A DNA stretch of 64,000 bases from Proteiniborus ethanoligenes (GTDB taxonomy: Bacteria > Bacillota > Clostridia > Tissierellales > Proteiniboraceae): the NCBI RefSeq assembly GCF_900107485.1, contig NZ_FNQE01000008.1, positions 35,143 through 99,142 of the forward strand, read 5' to 3'. Shown piece after piece: positions 26,845 to 35,731 of the stretch (position 1 is the stretch's first letter; each line of letters begins with the position of its first letter). The notes beneath the pieces are model-generated. The model was given only the letters and a program-made list of their open reading frames with translations. It was not told the DNA's origin and did no database searches. The position numbers were made by a program, and so were the translations under genes.

Positions 26845-28080
26845 TTAAAGAAATAATTCTTTAATGTATTGGGTTTTGGCAATAATTTTGCCGCCTTTTA
26901 TTACGTATAATCTTTCAGGCTGCAAACGAATAGCATCCTTCACATTATTTGTGTTCAATATGACTAAATCTGCATCATTTCCTTCTTTTATACCATAGTT
27001 TTGAACTCTTAATACTTTAGCAGCATCATAGGTAATCATATCAAAGACCTTTTCTATCTCATGAGGCAAGCTCATTTGAGCTGCATGAGCTGTAATTAAA
27101 GCTACTTGAAGCATATCAGCGCTTCCAAAGGGATAAAAAGTATCCTTTATACAATCCTGTCCAAAGCTCATATTTACACCTGCATTAAGAAGTTCCTTTA
27201 CTCTTGTTATCCCCCTTCTTATAGGCTGTTTATCTTTTCTTCCTTGAAGCATTAGATTTGTTACAGGATTAGTTATGACATTAATTTCAGCACGCTTAAC
27301 TTTTTCAATAACATAGGAAGCATAATGGTCATCGTAAGCTGCTAAAGCACAAGTATGACCTGCAGTTACTCTTCCCTGCCATCCCCGTTTTATTGTCTCA
27401 TCCGCAAGCATTTCAAGAGTTCTATAGAAAGGGTCGTCAGTTTCATCTATGTGCATATCTACATTAGCATCATATTTTTGAGCTATATCAAAACATATTT
27501 CAATATGTCTTTTGCTATCCTCTGGAGAGTCTTCATGGGCTGGCATTCCACCTACTATATCTGCACCAGCCTCCATAGCATCCCACATAAGCTGCTCACA
27601 GCCCGCATCTTTAATTATTGCTTCCTGAGGAAAGGCTATTATTTGCAAATCCATTATATCCTTATATTTTTCCTTAAGAGCCAATATACCATAGAGAGGC
27701 TTTAGACCTCCTATAGTATCTACATCTACATGAGTTCTCATTTTAAGGGTGCCATTAGATATTGCCCTTTTAATTACTTCCTCAGAACGTGCTACAACAT
27801 CTTCATTAGTGTAGGTAGGTTTTTTATCCCAGATAATCTCTATAGCTTCTTGGAGGGTGCCACTAACATTTGGCCTAACTACGTCAACTATGTTTACCTT
27901 ATCAAGGTGAATGTGTGGGTCTATGAAAGGTGGAATTACTAAATTACCCCTTGCTTCAATTTCTGTTACCCCTTTTTCTTCAATAAAATTAGATATAGTT
28001 TTTATTTTTCCATTGTATATTCCTATATCCCATAGTCCTTCCCTATTTCTAAGCCCTGCATTTCTTATTATTGTATCCAA
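26845..28080 (-). CDS. Second cytosine-deaminase-like amidohydrolase
   Basis: A 411-residue metal-dependent deaminase of the cytosine deaminase / N-isopropylammelide hydrolase branch, clearly related to the CodA at 8886-10121 but divergent. Metal and catalytic blocks are 'FIDPHIHLDKVN', 'VDMHIDETDDP', 'TAGHTCALAAYDD' and 'MSFGQDCIKDTF'. In the first block the CodA-type 'TAGxPxW' is replaced, so the substrate pocket differs. No transporter gene is next to it. Substrates may include cytosine, isocytosine, creatinine-like or ammelide-like rings, which sequence alone cannot settle. The hbd and crt genes upstream on the same strand could be co-transcribed, given a 52-base gap. Confidence 0.82.
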   Translation of the reverse strand: MDTIIRNAGLRNREGLWDIGIYNGKIKTISNFIEEKGVTEIEARGNLVIPPFIDPHIHLDKVNIVDVVRPNVSGTLQEAIEIIWDKKPTYTNEDVVARSEEVIKRAISNGTLKMRTHVDVDTIGGLKPLYGILALKEKYKDIMDLQIIAFPQEAIIKDAGCEQLMWDAMEAGADIVGGMPAHEDSPEDSKRHIEICFDIAQKYDANVDMHIDETDDPFYRTLEMLADETIKRGWQGRVTAGHTCALAAYDDHYASYVIEKVKRAEINVITNPVTNLMLQGRKDKQPIRRGITRVKELLNAGVNMSFGQDCIKDTFYPFGSADMLQVALITAHAAQMSLPHEIEKVFDMITYDAAKVLRVQNYGIKEGNDADLVILNTNNVKDAIRLQPERLYVIKGGKIIAKTQYIKELFL

Positions 28081-28132
28081 TTTACAACCTCCTTTTTGCT
28101 ATGAAGGATAGTTAGCTTTTGATTTAAAAGTA

Positions 28133-28978
28133 TTATTTGCTATAATCATAAAAACCTTTACTGGATTTTCTTCCTAATAATCCACCTCTAACCATTTTCC
28201 TTAAAAGAGGATGAGGTCTATATTTAGAGTCGCCAAATTCATTATACAATACTTCCATAATAGCTAAGCATACATCATTACCTATTAAATCAGCTAATGC
28301 CAATGGACCCATAGGATGGTTAGCACCTAGCTTCATAGCTTCATCTATATCCTTAGCACTTGCTACTCCTTCTCCTAATATGCCTACTGCTTCATTTATC
28401 ATAGGAATCAAAATTCTATTTACAACAAAACCAGGTGCTTCTTCTACTTCTACTGGTGTCTTCCCTAGTGCTTTAGCTAGTTCAATTACCTTTTCCTTAG
28501 TTTCGTTCGATGTTGCTATACCTTTTATTACCTCTACTAACTTCATCATTGGCACAGGATTGAAGAAATGCATGCCTATAATCTTATCAGGTCTATTAGT
28601 AGCACTAGCTATTTCAGTAATTGAAAGAGAAGATGTATTTGTTGCAAGTATGGCTTCTGGTTTACATATTGTGTCTAGTTCTTTAAATATTACTTTTTTT
28701 ATCTCCATATTTTCAACAGCAGCTTCTACAACAATATCTGCTTCTTTAGCTAAGCTGATATCTGTAGTAGCTGTTATTCTAGATAATATTAAATCTCTTT
28801 CTTCTTCAGTCAACCTTTCTTTTTGAACATTTCTGTCTAGGTTTTTCTTTATACCATTTAATCCTCTTTGAACAAAAGCATCTTCAATATCCCTCATAAT
28901 CACTTCATAGCCTGATTGTGCAAAGGCTTGAACTATACCTGACCCCATAGTACCTGCACCTAATACAAACGCTTTCAT
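28133..28978 (-). CDS. hbd: 3-hydroxybutyryl-CoA dehydrogenase
   Basis: A 281-residue NAD(P)-dependent enzyme that interconverts acetoacetyl-CoA and 3-hydroxybutyryl-CoA. The Rossmann loop '[15 protein letters not shown]' opens the chain. The '[17 protein letters not shown]' block has the catalytic histidine, and '[15 protein letters not shown]' starts the C-terminal dimerisation domain. ATG 28978 is used because the upstream GTG (28987) falls inside the AAGGAGTG ribosome site. It is immediately downstream of crt on the same strand, giving two steps of butyrate or crotonyl-CoA metabolism. The thiolase and butyryl-CoA dehydrogenase genes are not in the window. Confidence 0.95.
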   Translation of the reverse strand: MKAFVLGAGTMGSGIVQAFAQSGYEVIMRDIEDAFVQRGLNGIKKNLDRNVQKERLTEEERDLILSRITATTDISLAKEADIVVEAAVENMEIKKVIFKELDTICKPEAILATNTSSLSITEIASATNRPDKIIGMHFFNPVPMMKLVEVIKGIATSNETKEKVIELAKALGKTPVEVEEAPGFVVNRILIPMINEAVGILGEGVASAKDIDEAMKLGANHPMGPLALADLIGNDVCLAIMEVLYNEFGDSKYRPHPLLRKMVRGGLLGRKSSKGFYDYSK

Positions 28979-29023
28979 AAATATCACTCCTTATATTTTA
29001 TCTTTATTTTTATACTATATGTA

Positions 29024-29803
29024 CTACTTTAGCTTAAATTCTGGTGCTCTTTTCTCAACAAAAGCACTCATACCTTCTTTTTGGTCTTCAGTAGCAAAGC
29101 AAAGGCCAAATAAATCCCTTTCAATTGTCATTCCAGTTTCTATGTCCGTTTCTATTCCTCTATTAATAGCAGCTTTAGAATATCTTACAGCAAGCTGACC
29201 CTTAGAAGCTATTTTATTACCCATTTCTAAGGCAGTACTCAGAAGCTCTTCTTGAGGCACAACCTTATTTACTAAACCAATTCTTTCTGCTTCATGTGCA
29301 CTTATTATGTCAGCAGTAAATATTAACTCTTTTGCCTTTGCTGTACCTACTAGTCTAGATAATCTTTGGGTACCTGCAAAACCTGGTGTTATGCCAAGTC
29401 CAACTTCAGGTTGTCCAAACTTAGCTTTTTCACCTGCAATTCTAATGTCAGCACTCATAGCTAGCTCACAGCCTCCACCTAATGCAAATCCATTTACCGC
29501 AGCAATAACAGGCTTTTCCATAAGCTCTAACTTTCTAAAAATTTCAATTCCTAGCTGAGAAAAGGTCCTAGCTTCAGCAGCATTTTTTTCCTTCATTTCT
29601 ACTATGTCTGCTCCTGCAACAAAAGCCTTACCTTCTCCCGTAATAATTAACACATAAACATCTTGGTCTTTCTCAACCTCATCAATTGCTATGCTCAATT
29701 CTTCAAGAACCTGAGTGTTTAAAGCATTAAGAGCATTAGGACGGTTAATACTTAAAAAGCATACATTACCTTCCTTTTTTAATATAAGATTCTTATATTC
29801 CAT
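29024..29803 (-). CDS. crt: Crotonase / enoyl-CoA hydratase
   Basis: A 259-residue member of the crotonase family that hydrates crotonyl-CoA to 3-hydroxybutyryl-CoA, or catalyses the reverse. The CoA and oxyanion-hole blocks are 'GKAFVAGADIVEM' and 'AAVNGFALGGGCELAMSADI'. The catalytic glutamates sit in the latter region and in 'KFGQPEVGLGITPGFAGTQRL'. AAGGAGG precedes the ATG. hbd follows after 45 bases, so the two form an operon. Confidence 0.94.
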   Translation of the reverse strand: MEYKNLILKKEGNVCFLSINRPNALNALNTQVLEELSIAIDEVEKDQDVYVLIITGEGKAFVAGADIVEMKEKNAAEARTFSQLGIEIFRKLELMEKPVIAAVNGFALGGGCELAMSADIRIAGEKAKFGQPEVGLGITPGFAGTQRLSRLVGTAKAKELIFTADIISAHEAERIGLVNKVVPQEELLSTALEMGNKIASKGQLAVRYSKAAINRGIETDIETGMTIERDLFGLCFATEDQKEGMSAFVEKRAPEFKLK

Positions 29804-29882
29804 GATATCCCTCCTTGAGTAGTATTAATATATTATTATCCAGTATTTAATTTACCATTGTACTTAGGAAACAATGATAAAA

Positions 29883-31328
29883 TCACAATACTGGTGATAA
29901 TAGCCTTGAAATAGATTCTTTAAATTTAATAATTATTGAGCGGTTTAAATATTTTTCCTTTGTAATCTCATGACAAAACTTTAAATCTTCCTCAAATATT
30001 TCCTTAAGTTTGACAGAGGTTTCAGTATCATAAATAAAGGCGTTAACTTCAAAATTCAACTTAAAGCTTCTAACATCAATATTAGCAGTACCTACAGAGG
30101 ATATTTTGCCATCCACAACCATGGTTTTTGCATGTAAAAAACCGTTCTCATATGTGTATGCCTTAACTCCAGCGTCAATTAGTTCACCAATATATGAATA
30201 CGTAGCCCAGTAAACGAAAGGATGGTCAGGCCTGTTTGGTATCATTAATCTAACATCCACTCCTGACAATAAGGCTATTCTTAGAGCTTCCAATATACTC
30301 TGATCTGGAACAAAATAAGGAGTTTGAATGTAAATACTTTCTCTAGCTGAATTTATCATTTTTAAATAGCCGTGTTTAATCTGTTCTTTTTCTGAGTCAG
30401 GACCGCTAGAGACTATTTGTATTCCTGTCTTCCCTTTAGTCTTTATCTGAGGATAATATTTGATATCATAGTTTGCTTTTTTCTTTGCAGCATGGTGCCA
30501 ATCAAGAAAAAATCTAGTCTGCATCATGTGAACTGCACTACCCTTAATTCTGAGATGAGTATCTCTCCAATATCCCATTTTTTTGTTTAATCCTATGTAC
30601 TCATTTCCTATATTAAAGCCACCAATAAATCCAATTTTTCCATCTATGATAGCCAATTTTCTATGATTTCTATAATTTACCCTAAGGTTAATAAGAGGAA
30701 TTCTTGAAGGAAAGAAGGAAGCCACCTTTCCACCAGCCTTAGTTAAGTCTCTAAAAAATCTTTTAGTTAGGGTACGGCCTCCAAGAGCGTCATAAAGAAG
30801 TCTAACCTCAACTCCTTCTGAGGCCTTTTTGGCAAGTGCCTCAATTATTTTTTTGCTTAGGCTATCATTTTTTATAATATAATAAAGCATATGAATATGA
30901 TCCTCTGCTTTATTTATTGCATCAAGTAGAGCTTCGAACTTCTCTATACCGTCTGTAAAGATTTCAACCTGATTATCCTGAGTAAATATAGAGTTATCTG
31001 TAATAAGCTGCATTCTTATCATGTCTTGATAGTTAACCATTTCTTCATCATTGAATATTATCTCATTGTTTTCCATATAAGAAAGCTGTTCCAATAAGAC
31101 CTTTCCTATTAATTGATCTTCAACAGTTTTAGTATCGAAGATTTTTTGCCTACTTAAGTTTTGACCTAGTACTAGATAGAGAACAAAACCTAGGTATGGG
31201 ACTAAGAGTAAAACCATAAGCCAAGCCCATGTAGCTGATGGATCCTTTCTTTCAAGAAAAATCAATATAAATGCTAAGGCTACATTTAATATAAGCAGTA
31301 TAGAAAGCATTGTCACAAACCAGTTCAT
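29883..31328 (-). CDS. cls: Cardiolipin synthase, phospholipase-D type
   Basis: A 481-residue membrane enzyme that joins two phosphatidylglycerol molecules into cardiolipin. Two N-terminal helices ('MNWFVTMLSILLILNVALAF', 'WLMVLLLVPYLGFVLYLVLG') precede two phospholipase-D domains. Their HKD motifs are 'NHRKLAIIDGKIGFIGG' and 'HAKTMVVDGKISSVGT'. Length and layout are standard for the bacterial ClsA-type enzyme. It appears monocistronic. Confidence 0.95.
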   Translation of the reverse strand: MNWFVTMLSILLILNVALAFILIFLERKDPSATWAWLMVLLLVPYLGFVLYLVLGQNLSRQKIFDTKTVEDQLIGKVLLEQLSYMENNEIIFNDEEMVNYQDMIRMQLITDNSIFTQDNQVEIFTDGIEKFEALLDAINKAEDHIHMLYYIIKNDSLSKKIIEALAKKASEGVEVRLLYDALGGRTLTKRFFRDLTKAGGKVASFFPSRIPLINLRVNYRNHRKLAIIDGKIGFIGGFNIGNEYIGLNKKMGYWRDTHLRIKGSAVHMMQTRFFLDWHHAAKKKANYDIKYYPQIKTKGKTGIQIVSSGPDSEKEQIKHGYLKMINSARESIYIQTPYFVPDQSILEALRIALLSGVDVRLMIPNRPDHPFVYWATYSYIGELIDAGVKAYTYENGFLHAKTMVVDGKISSVGTANIDVRSFKLNFEVNAFIYDTETSVKLKEIFEEDLKFCHEITKEKYLNRSIIIKFKESISRLLSPVL

Positions 31329-31474
31329 ATGCTCACCTCACTTTGTATTATGTTTGTAGTGTAATTAAATCCTATGCTCTTTCATCCTATGTATATATAG
31401 TATATTCAATAAATACCATATATTCAACAAATAGAAACATTATAATATGGAAATATAAAGCTATATAAAATAAT

Positions 31475-31510
31475 AAGACTACTTGATATTGTTCAAGCAG
31501 CCTTATAAAA
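31475..31510 (-). terminator. Terminator-like hairpin downstream of the GltS-like gene
   Basis: A 12-base imperfect stem (AAGACTACTTGA / TCAAGCAGCCTT) with a T-rich tract on the minus-strand 3' side. It is about 75 bases after the end of the GltS-like gene. Confidence 0.6.
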
Positions 31511-31582
31511 AACTACAAACGCTCTATTAATATATCTTACATAAATGGCTACTAGAATAACTAATTTTTTATAGCTCAATAC

Positions 31583-32716
31583 CTAAAAAAACAAATGGAC
31601 TATATATGGATTTATAACACCTATGAGCCATGACCCAATAGGCGGAATGATAAATATTAAATCAGGTATAACTCCATTCTCTTCACTAAAGCTTTGAATA
31701 CTAGATAAAGAATTTGGAGGAAATCCAATACCGATTCCAGTTAGTCCTGTAGCTACATAAGCAGCAATTGAATTCTTACCAAAAAGTTTAAATACTATGA
31801 AATATGAAAAAGCCATTAACCAAGCCATTTGAAGAAAAACAATCAATATAGCCCAAGGGGTTATTTCCTTTAAATCTGCCAGTCTTAGAGAAGCAAATCC
31901 TGTTACCAATAATAGTGAAAGAAAAATATTTCCTAAAAAGTTCATGTGGAAAAATTCAATTTTAAAAATATTAAACTTGTCCAAAACAAGCCTAATAACA
32001 ATACCAGCCAATAAGCCTCCACCTAAAGGTGAGAGCCAATGACCATAACCTAGCTGAGTAGGTAAATAAGCTATACCAGTTGTAGTGAACAATAATAATA
32101 GATATATTAATAACTCCTTAAAAGCAAAGACTGGATTAGATGGCTTAACAGCATCTGAAAAGTCAGTTTTTGATTCTAAAAGCTTAAACATAAATGAACA
32201 GGAAAATATTGCAATAATAATGCAAAAAACCGACACTCCAGAAAGCATGGGTAAAAAAGTTCCGTTGTCATTTCCCACCAACTCAATAGCATGATGTGCT
32301 AAAGAAGCATCTCCAACTAAATTAAGAGAGCTAAAGACAAGCATGTGGCTTTTTGACAATCCAAAAACTCTACCAAATATAATAATAAATATATTTTGCA
32401 TTACTGCGACAAATAAGACTGTGAATAAAAAAAACAGTTGCTTTAATATTCCTTTTCTAAATATTTTTTTGTCTACACGAAGTCCTACAGATGCAAAAAA
32501 ACCAGCAAAAAAAACAGTAAATAGCGAAAAGTCAATAGTTAGCTTTAGCTTTGAAGATAGAAGATTCATAAGTACTGCCAATAAAAGTCCACCAATAAAT
32601 GGAGCAGGAATATAATATTTATTTAGAATAGGGACTTTGCTTTTAATAAAGTACCCTAAAAGAATAAAAGCAATTAGCAATGCAATAGTTTGTATTGTGT
32701 TTAAGACTATTTCCAT
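31583..32716 (-). CDS. GltS-like (ESS family) sodium:carboxylate symporter
   Basis: A 377-residue polytopic membrane protein resembling the sodium:glutamate symporter GltS. The 'LNKYYIPAPFIGGLLLAVL' and 'VFFAGFFASVGLRVDKKIF' blocks, and the repeat-like second half with 'GGLLAGIVIRLVLDKF', align with GltS in order. The GltS 'GHGT' loop is replaced by 'NLVGDASLAHHAIEL', so the substrate may not be glutamate. It is monocistronic, with a 277-base intergenic region upstream that it shares divergently with the DUF1893 gene. Confidence 0.72.
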   Translation of the reverse strand: MEIVLNTIQTIALLIAFILLGYFIKSKVPILNKYYIPAPFIGGLLLAVLMNLLSSKLKLTIDFSLFTVFFAGFFASVGLRVDKKIFRKGILKQLFFLFTVLFVAVMQNIFIIIFGRVFGLSKSHMLVFSSLNLVGDASLAHHAIELVGNDNGTFLPMLSGVSVFCIIIAIFSCSFMFKLLESKTDFSDAVKPSNPVFAFKELLIYLLLLFTTTGIAYLPTQLGYGHWLSPLGGGLLAGIVIRLVLDKFNIFKIEFFHMNFLGNIFLSLLLVTGFASLRLADLKEITPWAILIVFLQMAWLMAFSYFIVFKLFGKNSIAAYVATGLTGIGIGFPPNSLSSIQSFSEENGVIPDLIFIIPPIGSWLIGVINPYIVHLFF

Positions 32717-32993
32717 AATGGCTCCCCCGTATTTTTAAATACTCCATACTGTATACACGAAAAAAACATATACACATTGAGAACATGTATATCTATCTAC
32801 ATAATACAACAAAATAATACAAACAATCAAGTAGGATTGTGAAAACAATAACTAAAAATATGCTATAAGCTTGAAAATGTACTTAAAGTATTATCTGTAT
32901 AATAAGTTTTAAAATAACTATTCTATTTTAAATTGAAAATTAAACAATACTTTGATATTATATATTCATATCTCAAAACTAGGAGCTGAGCAT

Positions 32994-33425
32994 ATGAGGG
33001 ATTTAGAATTAGCAAAAAAACTCCTTGAAGAAAAAGAGCTTACTTTAGCAATAGTAAAGGAAGAAAAGATAATATTTACAAGCAAGGACAAGGGTATAAA
33101 GCCTATATATACTGCGGTTCTGGAAATGGAAGAAGAACTTAAGGATGCAAGTGTAGCAGATAGAGTTACAGGAAAGGCTGCTGCTATTTTATGCAAGTAT
33201 GCAGGTATTAAAAAGCTTTATACAAAGCTTATATCTCAAGAGGCTATTAAAATTCTACAGAATAGTAATATGGAATTAATCTTTGAGGAAAGCTCACCAT
33301 ATATAAAAAATAGAGAAAAAACAGATATGTGTCCAGTAGAAAAGCTATCACTGACTACAGAAAGTCCTAAAGAGCTAATTCAAAAAATAGCTAGTTTTTT
33401 AGATAGCATAAAGAAGAGGTCATAA
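32994..33425 (+). CDS. DUF1893 family protein
   Basis: A 143-residue cytoplasmic protein of the DUF1893 family, whose structurally known member has a cytidine-deaminase-like fold. Function is unknown. The block 'VADRVTGKAAAILCKYAGIK' carries the family's conserved VTGKAA motif, in the position of the deaminase metal helix but lacking a canonical HAE. AGGAG at 32981-32985 fixes the start at ATG 32994. The DUF3842 gene starts 2 bases later, so these two are tightly coupled, with an ECF transporter component after a hairpin. Confidence 0.82.
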   Translation: MRDLELAKKLLEEKELTLAIVKEEKIIFTSKDKGIKPIYTAVLEMEEELKDASVADRVTGKAAAILCKYAGIKKLYTKLISQEAIKILQNSNMELIFEESSPYIKNREKTDMCPVEKLSLTTESPKELIQKIASFLDSIKKRS

Positions 33426-33427
33426 AG

Positions 33428-33844
33428 ATGAAGATAGCTGTAATAGATGGAAAAGGTGGAGGCATAGGCAGCCAAATAGTAGAAAGACTGAAGTCTTTAA
33501 AAAAAGATGATATTGAAATCATCGTATTGGGAACGAACTCCCAAGCTACAGCCAATATGCTTAGAGCCGGAGGGAATGACGGTGCTACTGGAGAAAATGC
33601 AATTGTATGGATGAGCCATAAGGCAGATATAATCATTGGACCAATGGCAATAATTGCTGCAAATTCAATGATGGGAGAAATAAGTCCTAAAATGGCAGAA
33701 GCTATTGCAAGCAGTAAGGCTAAAAAGCTTTTGCTGCCAATTAGCAAGTGTAATTTTGAGATAATAGGGCTTCAGAACTATCAACTAAAGCAGATTTTTG
33801 ATGAATTAATTCAAAGAGTAAAAATAATATTAGAAGAAATATAA
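33428..33844 (+). CDS. DUF3842 family protein
   Basis: A 138-residue protein with a dinucleotide-binding-like N-terminus ('IAVIDGKGGGIGSQIVERL') and a conserved 'LGTNSQATANMLRAGGNDGA' block, characteristic of DUF3842. The function is unknown. The glycine-rich loop suggests nucleotide or cofactor binding, which is inference. It overlaps functionally with the preceding DUF1893 gene (2-base gap), and its stop lies at the base of a terminator-like hairpin that separates it from the ECF S-component gene. Confidence 0.8.
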   Translation: MKIAVIDGKGGGIGSQIVERLKSLKKDDIEIIVLGTNSQATANMLRAGGNDGATGENAIVWMSHKADIIIGPMAIIAANSMMGEISPKMAEAIASSKAKKLLLPISKCNFEIIGLQNYQLKQIFDELIQRVKIILEEI

Positions 33845-33890
33845 ACCATGAAGGTTTTTCTAAGAAAGAAGCTTTCATGGTTAATTTTAT
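33844..33890 (+). terminator. Hairpin between DUF3842 and ECF genes
   Basis: AACCATGAA / TTCATGGTT (33844-33852 with 33874-33882), with an extended imperfect inner stem and a following AATTTTATTTT tract. The ECF gene begins 20 bases later, so it may act as an attenuator inside the operon rather than a full stop. Confidence 0.75.
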
Positions 33891-33904
33891 TTTAGGAGGG
33901 AATT

Positions 33905-34423
33905 ATGAATAGAAAATTTTTAACAAGGGATTTAATCTTAGGAGGAGTATTATTGGCCTTAGGGATTGTAATACCTATGATTTTTCACACAGTAGGCATA
34001 ATGGGAACTGTATTTTTACCTATGCATATACCTGTATTAATAGGAGGCTTATTGATATCACCTGCATTAGCACTATTATTAGGAATGATTACCCCTATAT
34101 TGAACAGTAGTCTTACAGGAATGCCACTTATGTTTCCCATAGCAACAATTATGATGTTTGAGCTAGGAGCCTACGGCCTTATTTCTTCATTATCTACTAG
34201 AAAGCTAAAGCTTTCACCTATATTAGCACTTATTATTTCCATGATTATAGGTAGAATAGTAGCAGGCATTACTGTATTTGTACTATCATCATATTTTGGA
34301 GTACAAATGAATGCTCTTACATATGTCAAGGGAAGCATAATAACAGGACTTCCTGGCATAGGGATTCAACTAATACTTATACCTTCTTTAGTATATGCTC
34401 TAAAGAAAGCAAATAAAGTTTAG
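33905..34423 (+). CDS. ECF transporter S component (substrate-binding membrane subunit)
   Basis: A 172-residue protein with about five or six hydrophobic helices and the short length of ECF S components. These capture a vitamin or metal and dock onto a shared energy-coupling module (EcfA, EcfA', EcfT) encoded elsewhere. 'FLPMHIPVLIGGLLISPALALLLG' (in part) is a typical S-component motif. No vitamin riboswitch is seen upstream, and the ligand is unknown. It follows DUF1893-DUF3842, so those proteins might process or sense the imported compound. Confidence 0.8.
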   Translation: MNRKFLTRDLILGGVLLALGIVIPMIFHTVGIMGTVFLPMHIPVLIGGLLISPALALLLGMITPILNSSLTGMPLMFPIATIMMFELGAYGLISSLSTRKLKLSPILALIISMIIGRIVAGITVFVLSSYFGVQMNALTYVKGSIITGLPGIGIQLILIPSLVYALKKANKV

Positions 34424-34487
34424 AAGGGCTTCTATGTAGGTGTTATTAAATTATAGTTAAATTCATTGAGGTCAAGCTCTTTAAATA

Positions 34488-34535
34488 AGAATAATAAATA
34501 CTGCTTGGAGTTTTCCAAGCAGTATTTATTATTCT
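34488..34535. terminator. Strong bidirectional terminator
   Basis: A perfect 21-base-pair stem (34488-34508 with 34515-34535) and a 6-base loop, between convergent genes. The right arm overlaps the stop codon of the MazG-like gene. Confidence 0.88.
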
Positions 34536-34915
34536 TTCTGGCTATCTATCTCTTCCTTTATTTTTGGATAAGGATCTACCCATCCTTCGGGCTTTATGGT
34601 TTTTCCATCCTCTTTAAAATGAGGCTTGCCATCACTCCACAGCTTGTCCATATTGGCTCTATGTACTATTTCGAAAATCTTATCAGGCTTAACTCCCATT
34701 TCAACCAGAGTTCCTAAGGCAAAGTACATTAAGTCTATCATTGCATCTGCTTGCTCATAAATATCCTTTGCTTCCTTAAACTCGTTTATTTCTTCAAGCA
34801 TCCAATCGTATCTTTTAGACACTCTATCAGAATCAAGAAGTTTAGGAGTATCTCTATAAGGATGCCCAAATTTCATTTGAAAATCTTTAACCATATGCCA
34901 CCATTGATTACTCAA
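34529..34915 (-). CDS. MazG-like nucleotide pyrophosphohydrolase family protein
   Basis: A 128-residue all-alpha NTP-PPase-like protein. The metal-binding EExxE...ExxD-type pattern is visible as 'EEINEFKEAKDIYEQADAMIDLMYF', of which the acidic residues of EEINE and DAMID are key. Such proteins hydrolyse non-canonical or excess nucleotides to monophosphates, though this member's substrate is unknown. TTG 34915 is chosen as start because GGAGGTGG (34921-34928 on the minus strand) precedes it with six-base spacing. The longer ATG frame would place that ribosome site inside the gene. Confidence 0.75.
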   Translation of the reverse strand: MSNQWWHMVKDFQMKFGHPYRDTPKLLDSDRVSKRYDWMLEEINEFKEAKDIYEQADAMIDLMYFALGTLVEMGVKPDKIFEIVHRANMDKLWSDGKPHFKEDGKTIKPEGWVDPYPKIKEEIDSQKE

Positions 34916-35247
34916 AAAATCCACCTCCAAAATTTGCATAAACCTATGACATAATAAGTGTATCTACTACATAAATTATATTCTATCACAAATATAATAT
35001 ATATTACTAAAAACAATATTGAAAATGGTTTAACAATAAATGTGAAATTTTCCTAACAATCATTGTTAATTATTAATAAATATAATATAATTTAATACAA
35101 GTAATATAACTAAATAATAGAAAACTTTCTTATATAAAAAGCCAATATTAGATAACCAGACAGGTGCATCTTTAATGTGTACATAACCTTATTCCAACGA
35201 CGATGGTTAAAAATTTAACAATACTAAAGTTAATTTAATAACAATTA
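34916..35247. other. AT-rich gene-free spacer upstream of the glycine riboswitch
   Basis: No gene or RNA was recognised here. It holds repeated AACAAT/ATTGTT and TTAATAAATATAATATAA-type sequence, and probably promoter elements for the minus-strand MazG-like gene. Confidence 0.5.
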
Positions 35248-35276
35248 TTGATATTTTTATGAAAATATATTATCAT
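35248..35276 (+). promoter_or_regulatory. Promoter of the gcv transcript
   Basis: TTGATA (35248-35253), a 17-base spacer and TATCAT (35271-35276). This puts the start of transcription about 30 bases before the riboswitch core, as expected for a leader-controlled operon. Confidence 0.62.
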
Positions 35277-35310
35277 TTAAGCGAATGAGGAAATGAAAAA
35301 TATATATGCA

Positions 35311-35500
35311 CCAGATGAAGGTGGCGTGAGATATCTACATATAGTGAGATAGCCGAAGAAGCAATATAAGAAGAGCCAATCTTTTATAGAAACTTTCAGG
35401 CAAAAGTATCGTCATCAGATGGAACTCTGAAGAGTCTGAATAATCAGCACCGAAGGAGAAATGTATTATAATACAGAAACTCTCAGGTTATAGAACAGAG
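35311..35500 (+). ncRNA. gcvT riboswitch: Tandem glycine riboswitch
   Basis: This leader contains two successive glycine aptamers. The first has outer stem GATGA (35314-35318) / TCATC (35412-35416) and the conserved cores 'AGCCGAAGAAGCAA' and 'GAAACTTTCAGGCAAAAG'. The second has outer stem CTCTG (35425-35429) / CAGAG (35496-35500), with cores 'CACCGAAGGAGAAA' and 'GAAACTCTCAGGT'. These match the known gcvT motif layout and lie upstream of gcvT. A terminator begins exactly at the last base of the second outer stem, so it is likely an ON switch that lets transcription continue when glycine is bound. Confidence 0.92.
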
Positions 35501-35554
35501 GAATATAATGGCACACGGCTTTCTAATGCTTTTATGCTATTGTATTCCTTTTTC
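35500..35554 (+). terminator. Riboswitch expression-platform terminator
   Basis: A 13-base-pair imperfect stem, GGAATATAATGGC (35500-35512) with GCTATTGTATTCC (35536-35548), two of the pairs being G-U. It is followed by TTTTTC. The left arm begins at the last base of the aptamer II outer stem, so aptamer formation and terminator formation compete. About 175 bases of AT-rich leader follow before gcvT. Confidence 0.75.
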
Positions 35555-35731
35555 ATTATGATTAACTACACCATATAATCCTATGAATATCAGATGTAAG
35601 ATTTACAAATAAATTGGGTATATTATATCTATGCTGTGCATTTTTACAACGAACATAATAATTATTATTACATAATTAATATTAATTTATAGTATTATAA
35701 AGAAACCCAAAAACTGAAAGGAGGAGTTACT

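Noticed and set aside
28081..28132. Terminator between hbd and the second deaminase-like gene
   Set aside because: No clear stem was found; these genes may be co-transcribed.
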